Shown here piece after piece: positions 1 through 7,444 of a DNA stretch of 19,108 bases. The notes under the pieces are model-generated. The model ran no database searches. It worked only from the letters and a program-made list of their open reading frames with translations, and was not told the DNA's origin. Position numbers and translations under genes: made by a program. The stretch spans positions 1-19,108 of the forward strand of contig CAJWTF010000070.1 of NCBI GenBank assembly GCA_913046825.1. The letters are read 5' to 3'. The stretch is from an uncultured Rickettsiales bacterium (GTDB lineage Bacteria > Pseudomonadota > Alphaproteobacteria > UBA8366). How positions within the stretch are numbered: the stretch's first letter is position 1; each line of letters starts with the position of its first letter.

Positions 1-309
1 TTTTTTTCTTATATAATGCCGTTTAATTTTTTATCTATCCATAATTTTAAATTTTATAAATATTATTTGTCTGATGAATGTCACAAATTCTTGAATTGGC
101 ACCGGAAAAATCATGAATTATTATACTATATACACATTTTTCAATAAGTATAATAATTTTATTAATATAAAATAATATATATAATAAATAATGGTTCATT
201 TTTATTTGATAGTAAAATTTTAAACATTAATTAGGTTGAGGTAGGTATGCCGATTTCATGACGTTAGTGCGATCTGGTGATGAGCGGTCGAACCACGCAT
301 AATCCAGAA
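1..309. other. AT-rich intergenic region at the left edge
   Basis: No coding region is supportable here. The first 235 bases are nearly all A and T with long A/T runs and no codon structure on either strand. Composition becomes normal after about 240. This AT-rich to GC-rich switch recurs at several other spacers in the window. It probably carries promoter DNA for the rightward genes, but no convincing -35/-10 pair was picked out. Confidence 0.5.
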
Positions 310-324
310 TGATAAATTTTATCA
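310..324. promoter_or_regulatory. 15-bp perfect palindrome, possible operator
   Basis: TGATAAA-T-TTTATCA is a perfect 7-1-7 inverted repeat about 128 bases before the chosen start of the YqgE-like gene. It differs from the classical 7-1-7 Fur-box consensus (tgataatnattatca, from memory) only at the two positions flanking the centre. A Fur or other dimeric repressor site is therefore possible, but AT-rich palindromes also arise by chance. Function is inference. Confidence 0.25.
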
Positions 325-451
325 GATGTGTTGGTTCCCCCTCCGCGTCTCAAGTGTCTTTGGCGTGTCGAGTTTTGTCGACAGGGGTGGGATGTGCGCG
401 CCAGGGGGCCAGTTGGAGTCGCGCTTTCGGCGCATCACTGAAGACGGCGAT

Positions 452-1084
452 ATGACCTCGGCCCGCATAGCTGTAACCGTTGCGAGCGCACTCTTTATCG
501 GGTTTTTACTTACGGCGGCACGTCCGTCGCCAGACACTATCCCAAAAGCGCTGGTGTTTAGTGCCTCCCTGAGGGGTAAACTCCTTGTCGCCTCGCCTCA
601 GATGAAGGGCAATATCTTCGAGCGCAGCGTTATTCTGATGGTCAAGCACAATGAAAAAGGCGCATTTGGCCTGATCGTCAACAAACCGGTCAGCCGTGTC
701 GGGAAGGCAAATGTTTATAAGAGGCTCGGCCTGCCTAATGAGCATGTGGAGGGTCAGTTCAATATCTTTGTCGGCGGCCCGGTTGAGCCAAAGGCCGGAT
801 TTATCATTCATGACGGCTTGCAGAAATTCGACGCAACTCAAAGCGTCGCGAAAGATCTTTTAGTGAGCCCCGAGCGGCCTGTTATCGAAGCCATGGCCCG
901 AGGAGAGGGACCGGCACGGTATTTGGTTGTCGTCGGTTATTCCGGATGGGCACCGGGTCAGCTCGAATCCGAACTTCAACGCCGGGATTGGGTGACGGCT
1001 CCACTAGATCGGGATATCATCTTTGACCGGCAGTTCGCCACGAAATGGAAGCGTGCGATGGAAACTCGTTTCCAGACGCTGTAG
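452..1084 (+). CDS. YqgE/AlgH family (UPF0301, DUF179) protein with N-terminal membrane/signal segment
   Basis: A 210-residue protein of the YqgE/AlgH family, whose molecular function is not established. Family features in order: GKLLVASPQM near residues 42-51, VILMVKHNEKGAFGLIVNKP, FVGGPVEP followed by GFIIHD, and VVVGYSGWAPGQLESEL near the C-terminus. Ordinary members are about 180-190 residues, cytoplasmic, and begin close to the GKLLVA motif. This one has about 40 extra residues including a hydrophobic stretch (IAVTVASALFIGFLLTAA) behind a basic residue, which looks like a signal peptide or membrane anchor. ATG 452 gives a clean signal-like N-terminus but a poor Shine-Dalgarno. ATG 392, behind AGGGG, is the main alternative and only adds residues ahead of the hydrophobic segment. 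The DUF427 gene follows after 53 bases and is probably co-transcribed. Family is confident; export is inferred. Confidence 0.88.
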   Translation: MTSARIAVTVASALFIGFLLTAARPSPDTIPKALVFSASLRGKLLVASPQMKGNIFERSVILMVKHNEKGAFGLIVNKPVSRVGKANVYKRLGLPNEHVEGQFNIFVGGPVEPKAGFIIHDGLQKFDATQSVAKDLLVSPERPVIEAMARGEGPARYLVVVGYSGWAPGQLESELQRRDWVTAPLDRDIIFDRQFATKWKRAMETRFQTL

Positions 1085-1137
1085 GAGTGGGTGTCCGATA
1101 TTTCCTGTGGTGAAAAAATTTTACGAGGGGAGCGACA

Positions 1138-1518
1138 TTGTCAGATAACAAATCACCCGGGTTCCAACGTAAGCCCGACTACCCACTGGAGATTGCGCCC
1201 TCGGGCAGACCGGTTCGCGTCATCTTAGGTGGCGAGGTCATCGCGGAGACGAGCGATGCCCTTGTCATGACGGAATCGGATTACAGTCCGGCCTATTACA
1301 TTCCGCTCGGCGATGTCCGCCTCGACCTCATGGAGAAGACCAACCATTCGAGCCACTGCCCATTCAAAGGTAATGCCTCCTATTGGACGATCAATGCCGG
1401 CGGGCAGACGGCGGAAAATGCCGTCTGGTCCTATGAGATGCCCTTCGACGAAGTCGCGCTCATCCGCGAGACGATGTCCTTCTATACCTCGAAGGTCGAC
1501 GCCATAGTGGTCGACTGA
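1138..1518 (+). CDS. DUF427 domain protein
   Basis: A 126-residue protein matching the DUF427 family, a small beta-rich domain of unknown function common in alphaproteobacteria and actinobacteria. Recognisable parts are VILGGEVIAETSDALVMTES in the first third, YYIPLGDVRLDLM, then the signature SHCPFKGNASYWTI and a late W-S-Y-E-M-P. It fills the whole protein, and its length is normal for a single-domain member. The start is TTG at 1138, supported by a strong Shine-Dalgarno (GAGGGGAG) at the correct distance; no ATG lies in frame ahead of the conserved region. It sits 53 bases after the YqgE-like gene and ends 9 bases before the convergent oxidoreductase pseudogene. No function can be assigned from context. 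Confidence 0.9.
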   Translation: MSDNKSPGFQRKPDYPLEIAPSGRPVRVILGGEVIAETSDALVMTESDYSPAYYIPLGDVRLDLMEKTNHSSHCPFKGNASYWTINAGGQTAENAVWSYEMPFDEVALIRETMSFYTSKVDAIVVD

Positions 1519-1527
1519 CCCGGATCG

Positions 1528-2867
1528 TCAAACTAAGTTTTTTACATCCGACATGAAGGTCGGATAGGCATAGGCGTTGCTAAAGAGGTCGCTCGCCGGC
1601 ACGCCGTAGCGCATGGCGAAGGCAACGATATGGAGACTTCCTCCGCACATGCCCTGCCAGGTGCGCGCCGAGAATATCGCCTGTTCCATTCTCCGCCAGG
1701 ATCTTTGACCAGGCCACGGTCTCCGCATAGGTGCGGCCCGACATCCAGCCGGACAGATCGTTGGTCTTGGCTTCGTAATTCTTTCCAGCCGTATCCGCTT
1801 CCACTTCGGTCAAGCCGACTGTTGCGACGGCGGGTACCGTATAGATCGCGGACGGCATGTAACTATAGTCGGGAGTTTTGCTATCTCCATTGACGATGTT
1901 GTCGCCGACCAATCGGCCTTCATATTTGGCGACCAGCGATAGTTGCGCGGTGTGCGAGTGCGCATCTCTGGCGACATAGACGTCGAGGTTCGAGATGCTG
2001 TGCAAATATTCGTCGACTTCGATCCGCAAGCCGCAATAGATGATGCGGCTGGCTTTAAGGTCGAGGCCGTCAATATTGGTTACCCGGGCGGTATCGTTGG
2101 CGACCCGGGCGGCGGACAAGGGTTTCTTTACTACGGCATGGACGAAGGAGACGGTCAGCGTTTTTCCGTCGCCGGCGATGGATTTCATATCTACGCTCTT
2201 CAGGGTTTTAATACCGATCCGTTCGCTCTCCCGTTCGATTTCGGCGATCGCACCTGGGTCCATGCGGGTTAAAAGTTGCGGAACGGCTTCCAGGATCGTC
2301 ACGTTGCAACCGGTGCGTCGTAAAACATGGCCGAGCTCCATGGCGATGACGCCGTCGCCGATGGAGATCATCGAGTCCGGTAGTGTGGTCATCTCCAGAA
2401 TATCATCGCTGGTGATCAAATGCGCCCAGCCGTCAATGGCGAGCGGTCGTGGTTTTACAGCCGGTCGCGATTACGATCTTTCCGGCATCAAATATTCTGC
2501 CGTCGGCATTGATCTGATTGCTTCCCGAGAATTTTGCGGGGCCTCGCACCAGCGCGATACCGCGACTCTCGAGGCTGCCGATAAAAGCCGCCGTAGTGCC
2601 TTCGACGAAGGTCCGCTCCCGGGCCATTAATGCACCCCAGTCCAGGGAGACATCACCGACGGAAGTTTTTTGCTCGTTCGCTTGGCCGATCGTGGCCAAG
2701 GTCTGCGCTGGCGCGACCAAAACTTTCTTGGGGACGCATCCGCGTAGGGGACATGTGCCGCCGACATCCCAGGATTCAACGATTGCCACTGACTTGCCGG
2801 CCGTATGTGCCACGCCCATACCCGCGTTGCCGATGCCGAGCACCACAACGTCAAAACTTTCAGCCAT
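1528..2867 (-). pseudogene. Frameshifted FAD-dependent pyridine nucleotide-disulfide oxidoreductase (glutathione reductase/dihydrolipoamide dehydrogenase superfamily)
   Basis: Three reading frames together spell one class I flavin disulfide reductase of about 445 residues. The N-terminal part (from ATG 2867, behind GGGAGG) has the FAD-binding G-x-G-x-x-G in VVLGIGNAGMG and the redox-active pair in GGTCPLRGCVPKK (Cys39 and Cys44). The middle frame carries the NAD(P)-binding part (SIGDGVIAMELG) and the FAD/dimerisation region up to GDILGAHLAGH. The C-terminal frame carries HIVAFAMRYGVPASDLFSNA and ends at 1528. Lesion one is an apparent extra base in the T-run at 2453-2456; dropping it restores KPRPLAIDGWAHLITSDD. 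Lesions two and three are apparent single-base losses near 1636-1648, restoring AEEV between them. A few residues also seem missing near AHTAGKSV. The C-terminus has Y-P-T where glutathione and dihydrolipoamide reductases have H-P-T, so the original substrate is unclear. Assembly errors are the alternative explanation. Confidence 0.82.
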
Positions 2868-2953
2868 CTTCTTCCCTCCCCATAAAACCAAGACAAATCA
2901 TGCAAACATGCTACTCTTTTATCTCAAAAAACCCCACTGCTGGATGCGGAACC

Positions 2954-3727
2954 ATGAGCCCCATTACACCGAACTTCGAAGGCCTGGCGGACAACTACAG
3001 CAGAAACCGGCCGCAATACCCGCAGCGCATGTTGGGAGAGTTGAAGAGATTACTACCCGACGGTCACCTAACTGTGATCGACTTGGCGTCGGGGACCGGA
3101 ATCTCGACCCGTGCGATTTCGAAAGCGCTGGGTGAGCGGGCCAAAATCGTCGGGGTTGAGCCGAGCGAGGATATGCGCCGCCGCGCCGAGGAAGATTCGA
3201 AAAACCGACCGTCAATCCGCTATGAGGACGGGAAGGCGGAAAACCTTTCGGTAGGCGATGAGACACTCGATGTGATCTTCGTCGGCCAGGCTCTGCATTG
3301 GTTTGACCGGCCTGCTTTTTATACGGAAGCCGGCAGAGTTTTGAAGCCGGGCGGCATCGTGACCATCGCGCGCAATACGCGCAATTGGCACAAGAGTGAA
3401 TTAGTGGCGGAGTATGAAGGCTTCCACGAGAAATACTTGCCGGGGTTTTCCCGCACCGAGCGGGAGTTGGATGCGGCGGCGGAGCTGGCTGCCCTCGACT
3501 GGGTCGACCGCACCGAGGTGTTCAAGGAAGAATGGGTTAGGCCGATGAAACTGCCGAGCTTTCTTGGGATGGCGCAGTCTTCCAGCAAGGTGACACAAGC
3601 GCTGAACAATGCCGGTTGGGACGACGGTATGGCCGAACTCATCGCGATCGCGGAACGGCATATGGACGGTGACGGGTTTATCGTCCTCCCCTATGTTAGC
3701 GTCATGGTTTGTGCGGTGAAGGCTTAA
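2954..3727 (+). CDS. Class I SAM-dependent methyltransferase (Methyltransf_11 type)
   Basis: A 257-residue methyltransferase. Motif I (VIDLASGTGIST) lies near residues 40-51, an acidic ribose-binding position follows in VGVEPSEDMR, then GKAENLSVGDETLDVIFVGQ and the post-motif LKPGGIVTIAR. FEGLADNYSRNRPQYP at the N-terminus is typical of a broad group annotated as class I methyltransferases, which includes trans-aconitate-like enzymes. The acceptor substrate cannot be told from sequence. ATG 2954 is chosen because homology begins directly after it; the open frame extends far upstream but only across the divergent pseudogene. The Shine-Dalgarno is weak (GCGGA). The gene is divergent from the oxidoreductase pseudogene, and its last four bases overlap the end of the convergent isomerase gene. 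Confidence 0.87.
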   Translation: MSPITPNFEGLADNYSRNRPQYPQRMLGELKRLLPDGHLTVIDLASGTGISTRAISKALGERAKIVGVEPSEDMRRRAEEDSKNRPSIRYEDGKAENLSVGDETLDVIFVGQALHWFDRPAFYTEAGRVLKPGGIVTIARNTRNWHKSELVAEYEGFHEKYLPGFSRTERELDAAAELAALDWVDRTEVFKEEWVRPMKLPSFLGMAQSSSKVTQALNNAGWDDGMAELIAIAERHMDGDGFIVLPYVSVMVCAVKA

Positions 3728-4476
3728 TGCGCCGCCAATAACCGCCCGCAACCCTCGATACGATCCTCAATTCCGGCGGCGCGCAGGCTGCCCCAGAACG
3801 TGGCTTGGACGCTGCTGATGACTGGCTTGCCGAGCTTCTTCTCCAGCGTGTCGATAACGCCCAGTGTCGCGAGATCGGCACAGGAGAGGAATACGGCCTC
3901 CGCCTCCGGGCTGTCGATCTTCTCGGCTAGGGCCTCGACGTCGTCCTCGCGTACCAGGTTCATGTGCCGCAATCGTTCCTGTGCCTTGAACAATACCAGG
4001 CCTTCGTCGGCGGTCACGGTCAGGCCCTGGCTCTCGAAGTATTCTCGCTCCGCGTCGTTGACGGCATCGGGATAGGGCGAGCCGACTGCAATCTTGGTGA
4101 CGCCGAGCGCACGGAACGCATCCAGGATGGTCCCCATCGTCGTGACCGTCGGCAGATCCAGCGCTTGCGAAATCTCATCCCGCGTATGCTCGTGCGGGGT
4201 TCGCAGCGCGCTCGCCGTGCAGCTATAGGCGACTACGTCCACTTCCAAGCCTCGCAACTCCTCTAGGGTATGCGGAAGGAATTGCTCCATATCGGTTAGC
4301 GGGTCGTCGACCTCGTCAGCACGATAGAGCAGGCGCGTTGTGTGGATAGTCACGCCGTCTGGTGCCATCCGCCAAAACTCGGTCTCTGCTACTGTGTTGG
4401 GGGAGGGCACGATCAAGCCGATCCGTGCGCGCCAACCATACGGGCGTTTCGACTTCTCCGGCGTCCGGTAAACCAC
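3724..4476 (-). CDS. Asp/Glu racemase superfamily enzyme, maleate isomerase/arylmalonate decarboxylase-like
   Basis: A 250-residue cytosolic enzyme of the Asp/Glu/hydantoin racemase superfamily, closest in pattern to maleate cis-trans isomerases and arylmalonate decarboxylases. RIGLIVPSPNTVAETEFWRM at the N-terminus is the typical beginning of this subgroup. Both superfamily cysteines are visible: Cys86 in VVAYSCTASA and Cys199 in AVFLSCADL. Arylmalonate decarboxylase relies on one catalytic cysteine, so the pair favours an isomerase or racemase; this is family knowledge plus inference. GTILDAFRALG and a late SSVQATFWGSLR are also characteristic. Length is normal. Its start lies 4 bases after the methylmalonyl-CoA epimerase stop on the same strand, implying translational coupling. 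The two genes may act in the same dicarboxylate or CoA-thioester route, but the substrate is unknown. Confidence 0.85.
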   Translation of the reverse strand: MVYRTPEKSKRPYGWRARIGLIVPSPNTVAETEFWRMAPDGVTIHTTRLLYRADEVDDPLTDMEQFLPHTLEELRGLEVDVVAYSCTASALRTPHEHTRDEISQALDLPTVTTMGTILDAFRALGVTKIAVGSPYPDAVNDAEREYFESQGLTVTADEGLVLFKAQERLRHMNLVREDDVEALAEKIDSPEAEAVFLSCADLATLGVIDTLEKKLGKPVISSVQATFWGSLRAAGIEDRIEGCGRLLAAH

Positions 4477-4480
4477 GGCC

Positions 4481-4894
4481 CTAGTGGCCTTCGGCCATTT
4501 CCGCTAACTCGATCAAGATATTGCCCGTCGATTCCGGATTGATGAAAGCGATGCGGCTGCCGCCGTGTCCAATGCGCGGTTCCTCGTCCAACAACTTTAC
4601 GCCCTTGCCCTTCAGCTCGACGAGCGCCGCGTCAATGTCGTCAACCTCGAAGCACAGATGGAACAGGCTCTGGCCGTTCTCCTCGATCCATTCAGTGACC
4701 CGCGAATCCTGGGCGCTGGCGTCGGAGCTCAGCAGTTCCAGATAGGTCTCGCCGATCGGAAACATGGCAAGCCGCGTTTCGCCGATCTTCTCCTCGTACT
4801 CCATCTCGATGCCGAGCGTGTCCTGTAGCATCTTCATCGATTCCGCCATGTCGTTAACTGCGATGGCGACGTGTTCGACCCGTTTAAGTTTCAT
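4481..4894 (-). CDS. mce: Methylmalonyl-CoA epimerase (VOC superfamily)
   Basis: A 137-residue vicinal-oxygen-chelate enzyme expected to interconvert (S)- and (R)-methylmalonyl-CoA in propionyl-CoA catabolism. Both half-domains are present: VEHVAIAVNDMAESM at the start and LFHLCFEVDDIDAALVELKG in the second half, followed by the family hallmark DEEPRIGHGGSRIAFINP. Metal ligands expected for the family are visible as His8, His79 and Glu129 (ILIELAE). PIGETYLELL is also typical. Length matches the family. ATG 4894 is preceded by GAGAAC. The downstream isomerase gene starts 4 bases after the stop. Upstream lies a large inverted repeat separating it from the divergent DMT exporter. No mutase or propionyl-CoA carboxylase gene lies in the window, so a relaxed VOC role on a related CoA ester cannot be excluded. 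Confidence 0.9.
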   Translation of the reverse strand: MKLKRVEHVAIAVNDMAESMKMLQDTLGIEMEYEEKIGETRLAMFPIGETYLELLSSDASAQDSRVTEWIEENGQSLFHLCFEVDDIDAALVELKGKGVKLLDEEPRIGHGGSRIAFINPESTGNILIELAEMAEGH

Positions 4895-4913
4895 CTGTTC
4901 TCTCCAAAGTTCT

Positions 4914-5014
4914 CCCCCTCACTCTAACCCTTTCCCGCCAGGGGCGAGGGGACGTTAGCGAGCAGCAAACTATAATTACCTCTCCCCTGGCGGGAAAGGG
5001 TTGGGGTGAGGGGG
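4914..5014. repeat. REP-like paired inverted repeat (about 36-38 bp arms)
   Basis: The left arm at 4914-4951 and the right arm at 4979-5014 are near-perfect reverse complements. The left arm contains CCCTTTCCCGCCAGGGG and the right arm CCCCTGGCGGGAAAGGG, with a few mismatches outside the core. A 27-base AT-richer loop separates them. This resembles the CCCTCACCCTAACCC/TCTCCCGCCAGGGGAGAGGG palindromic elements found as dispersed intergenic repeats in many proteobacteria (from memory). It sits between the divergent mce and DMT genes, so it cannot be a terminator for either. The RNA would form a long hairpin in the leader of either transcript that crosses it. Confidence 0.85.
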
Positions 5015-5073
5015 CTTTGCCCCTCTGCGTTGGCCATATAGGGTACGCCGTTCATGCGAAAATTCACCCCTCG

Positions 5074-5991
5074 ATGACGAACATCTCTCAGCAGTCCGCC
5101 CCCCTTAAGGGCATCGCCTTCATGGTGGCGAGCGCGCTCTTCATGGGCATCAACAACGCCATCCTCAAGCTCCTGACCGAAGGGCTGCCAGCGGGCGAGA
5201 TCATGTTCCTGCGGAGCTTCATGATCCTGCCTCTGATCCTCCTCTATGCCTACTTTCGGGGGGGCTGGTCCTCCTTGCGGGTCTACCGTTGGCGGGGGCA
5301 TTCGGCGCGCGCAGTTTGTCTTGGCTTCAGTGCTTATTTCTTCATTCTCAGCGTCCAGTTCCTGCCGCTTGCAACGACCGTGGCGCTGACTTTTGCGGCA
5401 CCGCTCCTGATCACCGCGATGGCCGGATCGTTCTTGAAGGAGGAAGTGGGTTGGCGGCGCTGGTCGGCGGTCGGTGTCGGGTTTCTCGGCGTCGTCATAA
5501 TCACGCGCCCCGGCAGTGACGTCTTCCAACTGACCGCGTTGTTGCCGCTCGCCTGCGCCTTGGCAAGTGCGGGGCGCGATGTCATCACCCGCAGCATGAC
5601 GGCGGGCGAGTCCTCCATCGCCATTATGTTGACCGCGAATGTCGGCATGGCCGTCTTTGGCCTGTTCTCGATCCCATTCGGCTGGGAAGAGCCGGACAGT
5701 CGTTCTATCTGGTTGATCGCTGCCTGCGTGCCGCTTGTCGCGGTCGGCCATTACACGATGATCGAAGCCTTGCGCTATGCGGAGGCAGCCGTCGCCTCGC
5801 CTTTCCGTTATTCCGCTATCGTCTGGGCCGGGTTGCTGGGCTATTTCATTTGGGGCGACGTGCCGGACAGCTGGAGCATCGTTGGCACCTGCATCGTCAT
5901 TGCCAGCGGGGTCTATATCCTGCACCGTGAATTTGTGCACCGCAGAGAAGTCGCTGAGCAGGAAAGTGGCCAACAGTCGGATTCGGATTAG
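5074..5991 (+). CDS. DMT superfamily (EamA) transporter
   Basis: A 305-residue inner membrane protein with the ten-helix layout of the drug/metabolite transporter superfamily, as two EamA repeats. The first repeat starts at GIAFMVASALFMGINNAILK and includes MFLRSFMILPLILLYAYF, SAYFFILSVQFLPLATTVAL and WSAVGVGFLGVVIITRP. The second runs from about residue 150 and ends with the helix SIVGTCIVIASGVYILH. FLRSF and LPLATTVALTFAAPLL are typical of EamA proteins. The C-terminal tail is hydrophilic. Substrate cannot be predicted; the family exports amino acids, metabolites or drugs. ATG 5074 is chosen because homology starts soon after it; there is no clear Shine-Dalgarno, and an in-frame ATG exists at 5017. 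The CoA-transferase begins 37 bases after its stop, so they probably form an operon. Confidence 0.9.
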   Translation: MTNISQQSAPLKGIAFMVASALFMGINNAILKLLTEGLPAGEIMFLRSFMILPLILLYAYFRGGWSSLRVYRWRGHSARAVCLGFSAYFFILSVQFLPLATTVALTFAAPLLITAMAGSFLKEEVGWRRWSAVGVGFLGVVIITRPGSDVFQLTALLPLACALASAGRDVITRSMTAGESSIAIMLTANVGMAVFGLFSIPFGWEEPDSRSIWLIAACVPLVAVGHYTMIEALRYAEAAVASPFRYSAIVWAGLLGYFIWGDVPDSWSIVGTCIVIASGVYILHREFVHRREVAEQESGQQSDSD

Positions 5992-6028
5992 TATCTCCCC
6001 TATCTAAGATTGAGGGAGCGCGTCGATC

Positions 6029-7153
6029 ATGGCGGTGAAGAAAAAGGCTGCGGGGCCACTGGACGGCGTCCGAGTATTAGATTTCTCGATGTTTCTGGCT
6101 GGGCCGTACGCGGGCCGCTTGCTGGCGGATCACGGCGCGGATGTCATCAAGATTGAGCCGCCGGGCGGCGAGACCATCCGCGGTGCCCATCCGGTGGTCG
6201 ACGGCAAGAGCCGCTATTTCGCACAGCTCAACGCGGGTAAACGATGCATCGTCCTCGATCTCAAATCCGAAGAGGGCACGGCTGCGATCAAGAAGCTCAT
6301 CATGGACACCGATGTGGTGTTAGAGAATTTCCGCCCTGGCGTCCTCGACCGCCTTGGCCTCGGTTTTGAGACATTATCGGCGATCAACCCGCGCCTCATC
6401 TATTGCGCGATTTCCGGCTACGGGCCGACCGGCCCCAACTCGACCCGCCCCGCGTTTGCCCCCATCGTCCATGCCCATGCGGGCTACGACATGGCGGTCT
6501 TCGAGTATGCGAAGATCGCCGAGAAGCCGATCGATAATCGTAGCACGGCGGCCGACATCCTAGCGTCGGCGCACGGTTTTGGCGCCATCGCGGCGGCGCT
6601 CTATGGGCGCGAGAAGACCGGACAGGGAGAGCGCATCGATGTGACGCTTGAGGGCGGCATGCACAATCTTCTCTACTATGAACTCCAAGACGCCCAGGTT
6701 GAGAGCGACATACCACCGCTGGTCTATAGCCCGGTGCGGGCACGGGACGGTTTCTTGATGGTGGTCCCTGTCAGCGACCCTAATCTGTGCGCGATGGCGA
6801 AAGCCACGGGCAAGGGATGGGCGGAAGACCCCCGTTACAACAGCGTCGGTGAGCGTTGGAAGCACTGGGGAGACCTCATGGTGGAGCTTGAGGAATGGGC
6901 GCTTGGCCATAGTGCCGAGGATGCCGAACGGATGCTGCTCGAAGCTGGTTGCCCGGCCACCCGTTATCGCACGGTTGCCGACGTGGTCCGTGATGAGGGT
7001 CTGAAGGCGACCGGTGGCCTGGTCGAGATTAACGACGGCAGCGGCGATTTCCTGATTGCCAATTCGCCAATGCGCTACACCAATCGCGACGTCGGGCCGA
7101 AACCCTTCGTCGACAGCCTCAATGCCCGCGCGGCGGAGATATTGGGAGAGTAG
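6029..7153 (+). CDS. CaiB/BaiF (family III) CoA-transferase
   Basis: A 374-residue class III CoA-transferase, which moves CoA between carboxylic acids through an enzyme-bound anhydride on aspartate. Family features in order: PLDGVRVLDFSMFLAGPYAG, LLADHGADVIKIEPPGGETI, LNAGKRCIVLDLKSEEGTAA, VVLENFRPGVLDRLGLGFE and LIYCAISGYGPTGP. The catalytic aspartate expected in the family aligns with Asp176 in TAADILAS, followed by ALYGREKTGQGERIDVTL. Donor and acceptor acids cannot be predicted. The protein is slightly shorter than the usual 390-410 residues, and the stretch between GPTGP and Asp176 (FAPIVHAHAGYDMAVFEYAK) is not the common G-G-x-P text, which suggests a divergent subfamily. ATG 6029 follows GAGGGAG at suitable spacing. 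It lies 37 bases after the DMT gene on the same strand. Confidence 0.92.
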   Translation: MAVKKKAAGPLDGVRVLDFSMFLAGPYAGRLLADHGADVIKIEPPGGETIRGAHPVVDGKSRYFAQLNAGKRCIVLDLKSEEGTAAIKKLIMDTDVVLENFRPGVLDRLGLGFETLSAINPRLIYCAISGYGPTGPNSTRPAFAPIVHAHAGYDMAVFEYAKIAEKPIDNRSTAADILASAHGFGAIAAALYGREKTGQGERIDVTLEGGMHNLLYYELQDAQVESDIPPLVYSPVRARDGFLMVVPVSDPNLCAMAKATGKGWAEDPRYNSVGERWKHWGDLMVELEEWALGHSAEDAERMLLEAGCPATRYRTVADVVRDEGLKATGGLVEINDGSGDFLIANSPMRYTNRDVGPKPFVDSLNARAAEILGE

Positions 7154-7198
7154 GGAGCGCCGTCGCTCTCGTCGTAGCGTTTCTGATCCCGCCCGCGT

Positions 7199-7227
7199 CC
7201 TCGTGCTAAGACAAGCTCAGCATGAGG
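7199..7227. repeat. REP-like short palindromic repeat
   Basis: CCTCGTGCT at 7199-7207 pairs with AGCATGAGG at 7219-7227 with one mismatch, around an inner AAGACAAGCTC. It matches, apart from small changes, the widespread intergenic element CCTCGTGCTTCGACAAGCTCAGCACGAGG that I know from alphaproteobacterial genomes. It lies in the spacer between the convergent CoA-transferase and methyltransferase genes. Confidence 0.65.
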
Positions 7228-7444
7228 TTCTAATGGGAGGATGAAGCGGGAGTGTTCATAAAAATCGCGGAACAACCAGATACACAGTATCAAAACACCG
7301 CTGATTCGCCCGTAGTGAGAGGTTCTGTAAAACGGTATCGGTGATCCACGAGTCAAAATACGGGAGTGTACTATAACACATTAGACAAAATGTCACGATC
7401 CGTTGACCGCCATTTCAATGGACTCGGATGCGAACTCGAAGACC
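7228..7444. other. Intergenic region between convergent genes
   Basis: This spacer follows the REP-like element and lies downstream of genes on both sides. Short open frames exist but have no recognisable protein features or ribosome sites. No strong terminator hairpin with a T-run was found for either gene. Confidence 0.4.

Noticed and set aside
2630..2953. Upstream extension of the methyltransferase open frame
   Set aside because: This part is antisense to the oxidoreductase pseudogene N-terminus. Homology and a sensible start begin at 2954.
4924..5973. A long leftward open frame of about 349 codons across the DMT transporter
   Set aside because: Its translation is polar and rich in R, D, G and H, with no family features. 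It is antisense to a clear ten-helix transporter and begins inside that gene.
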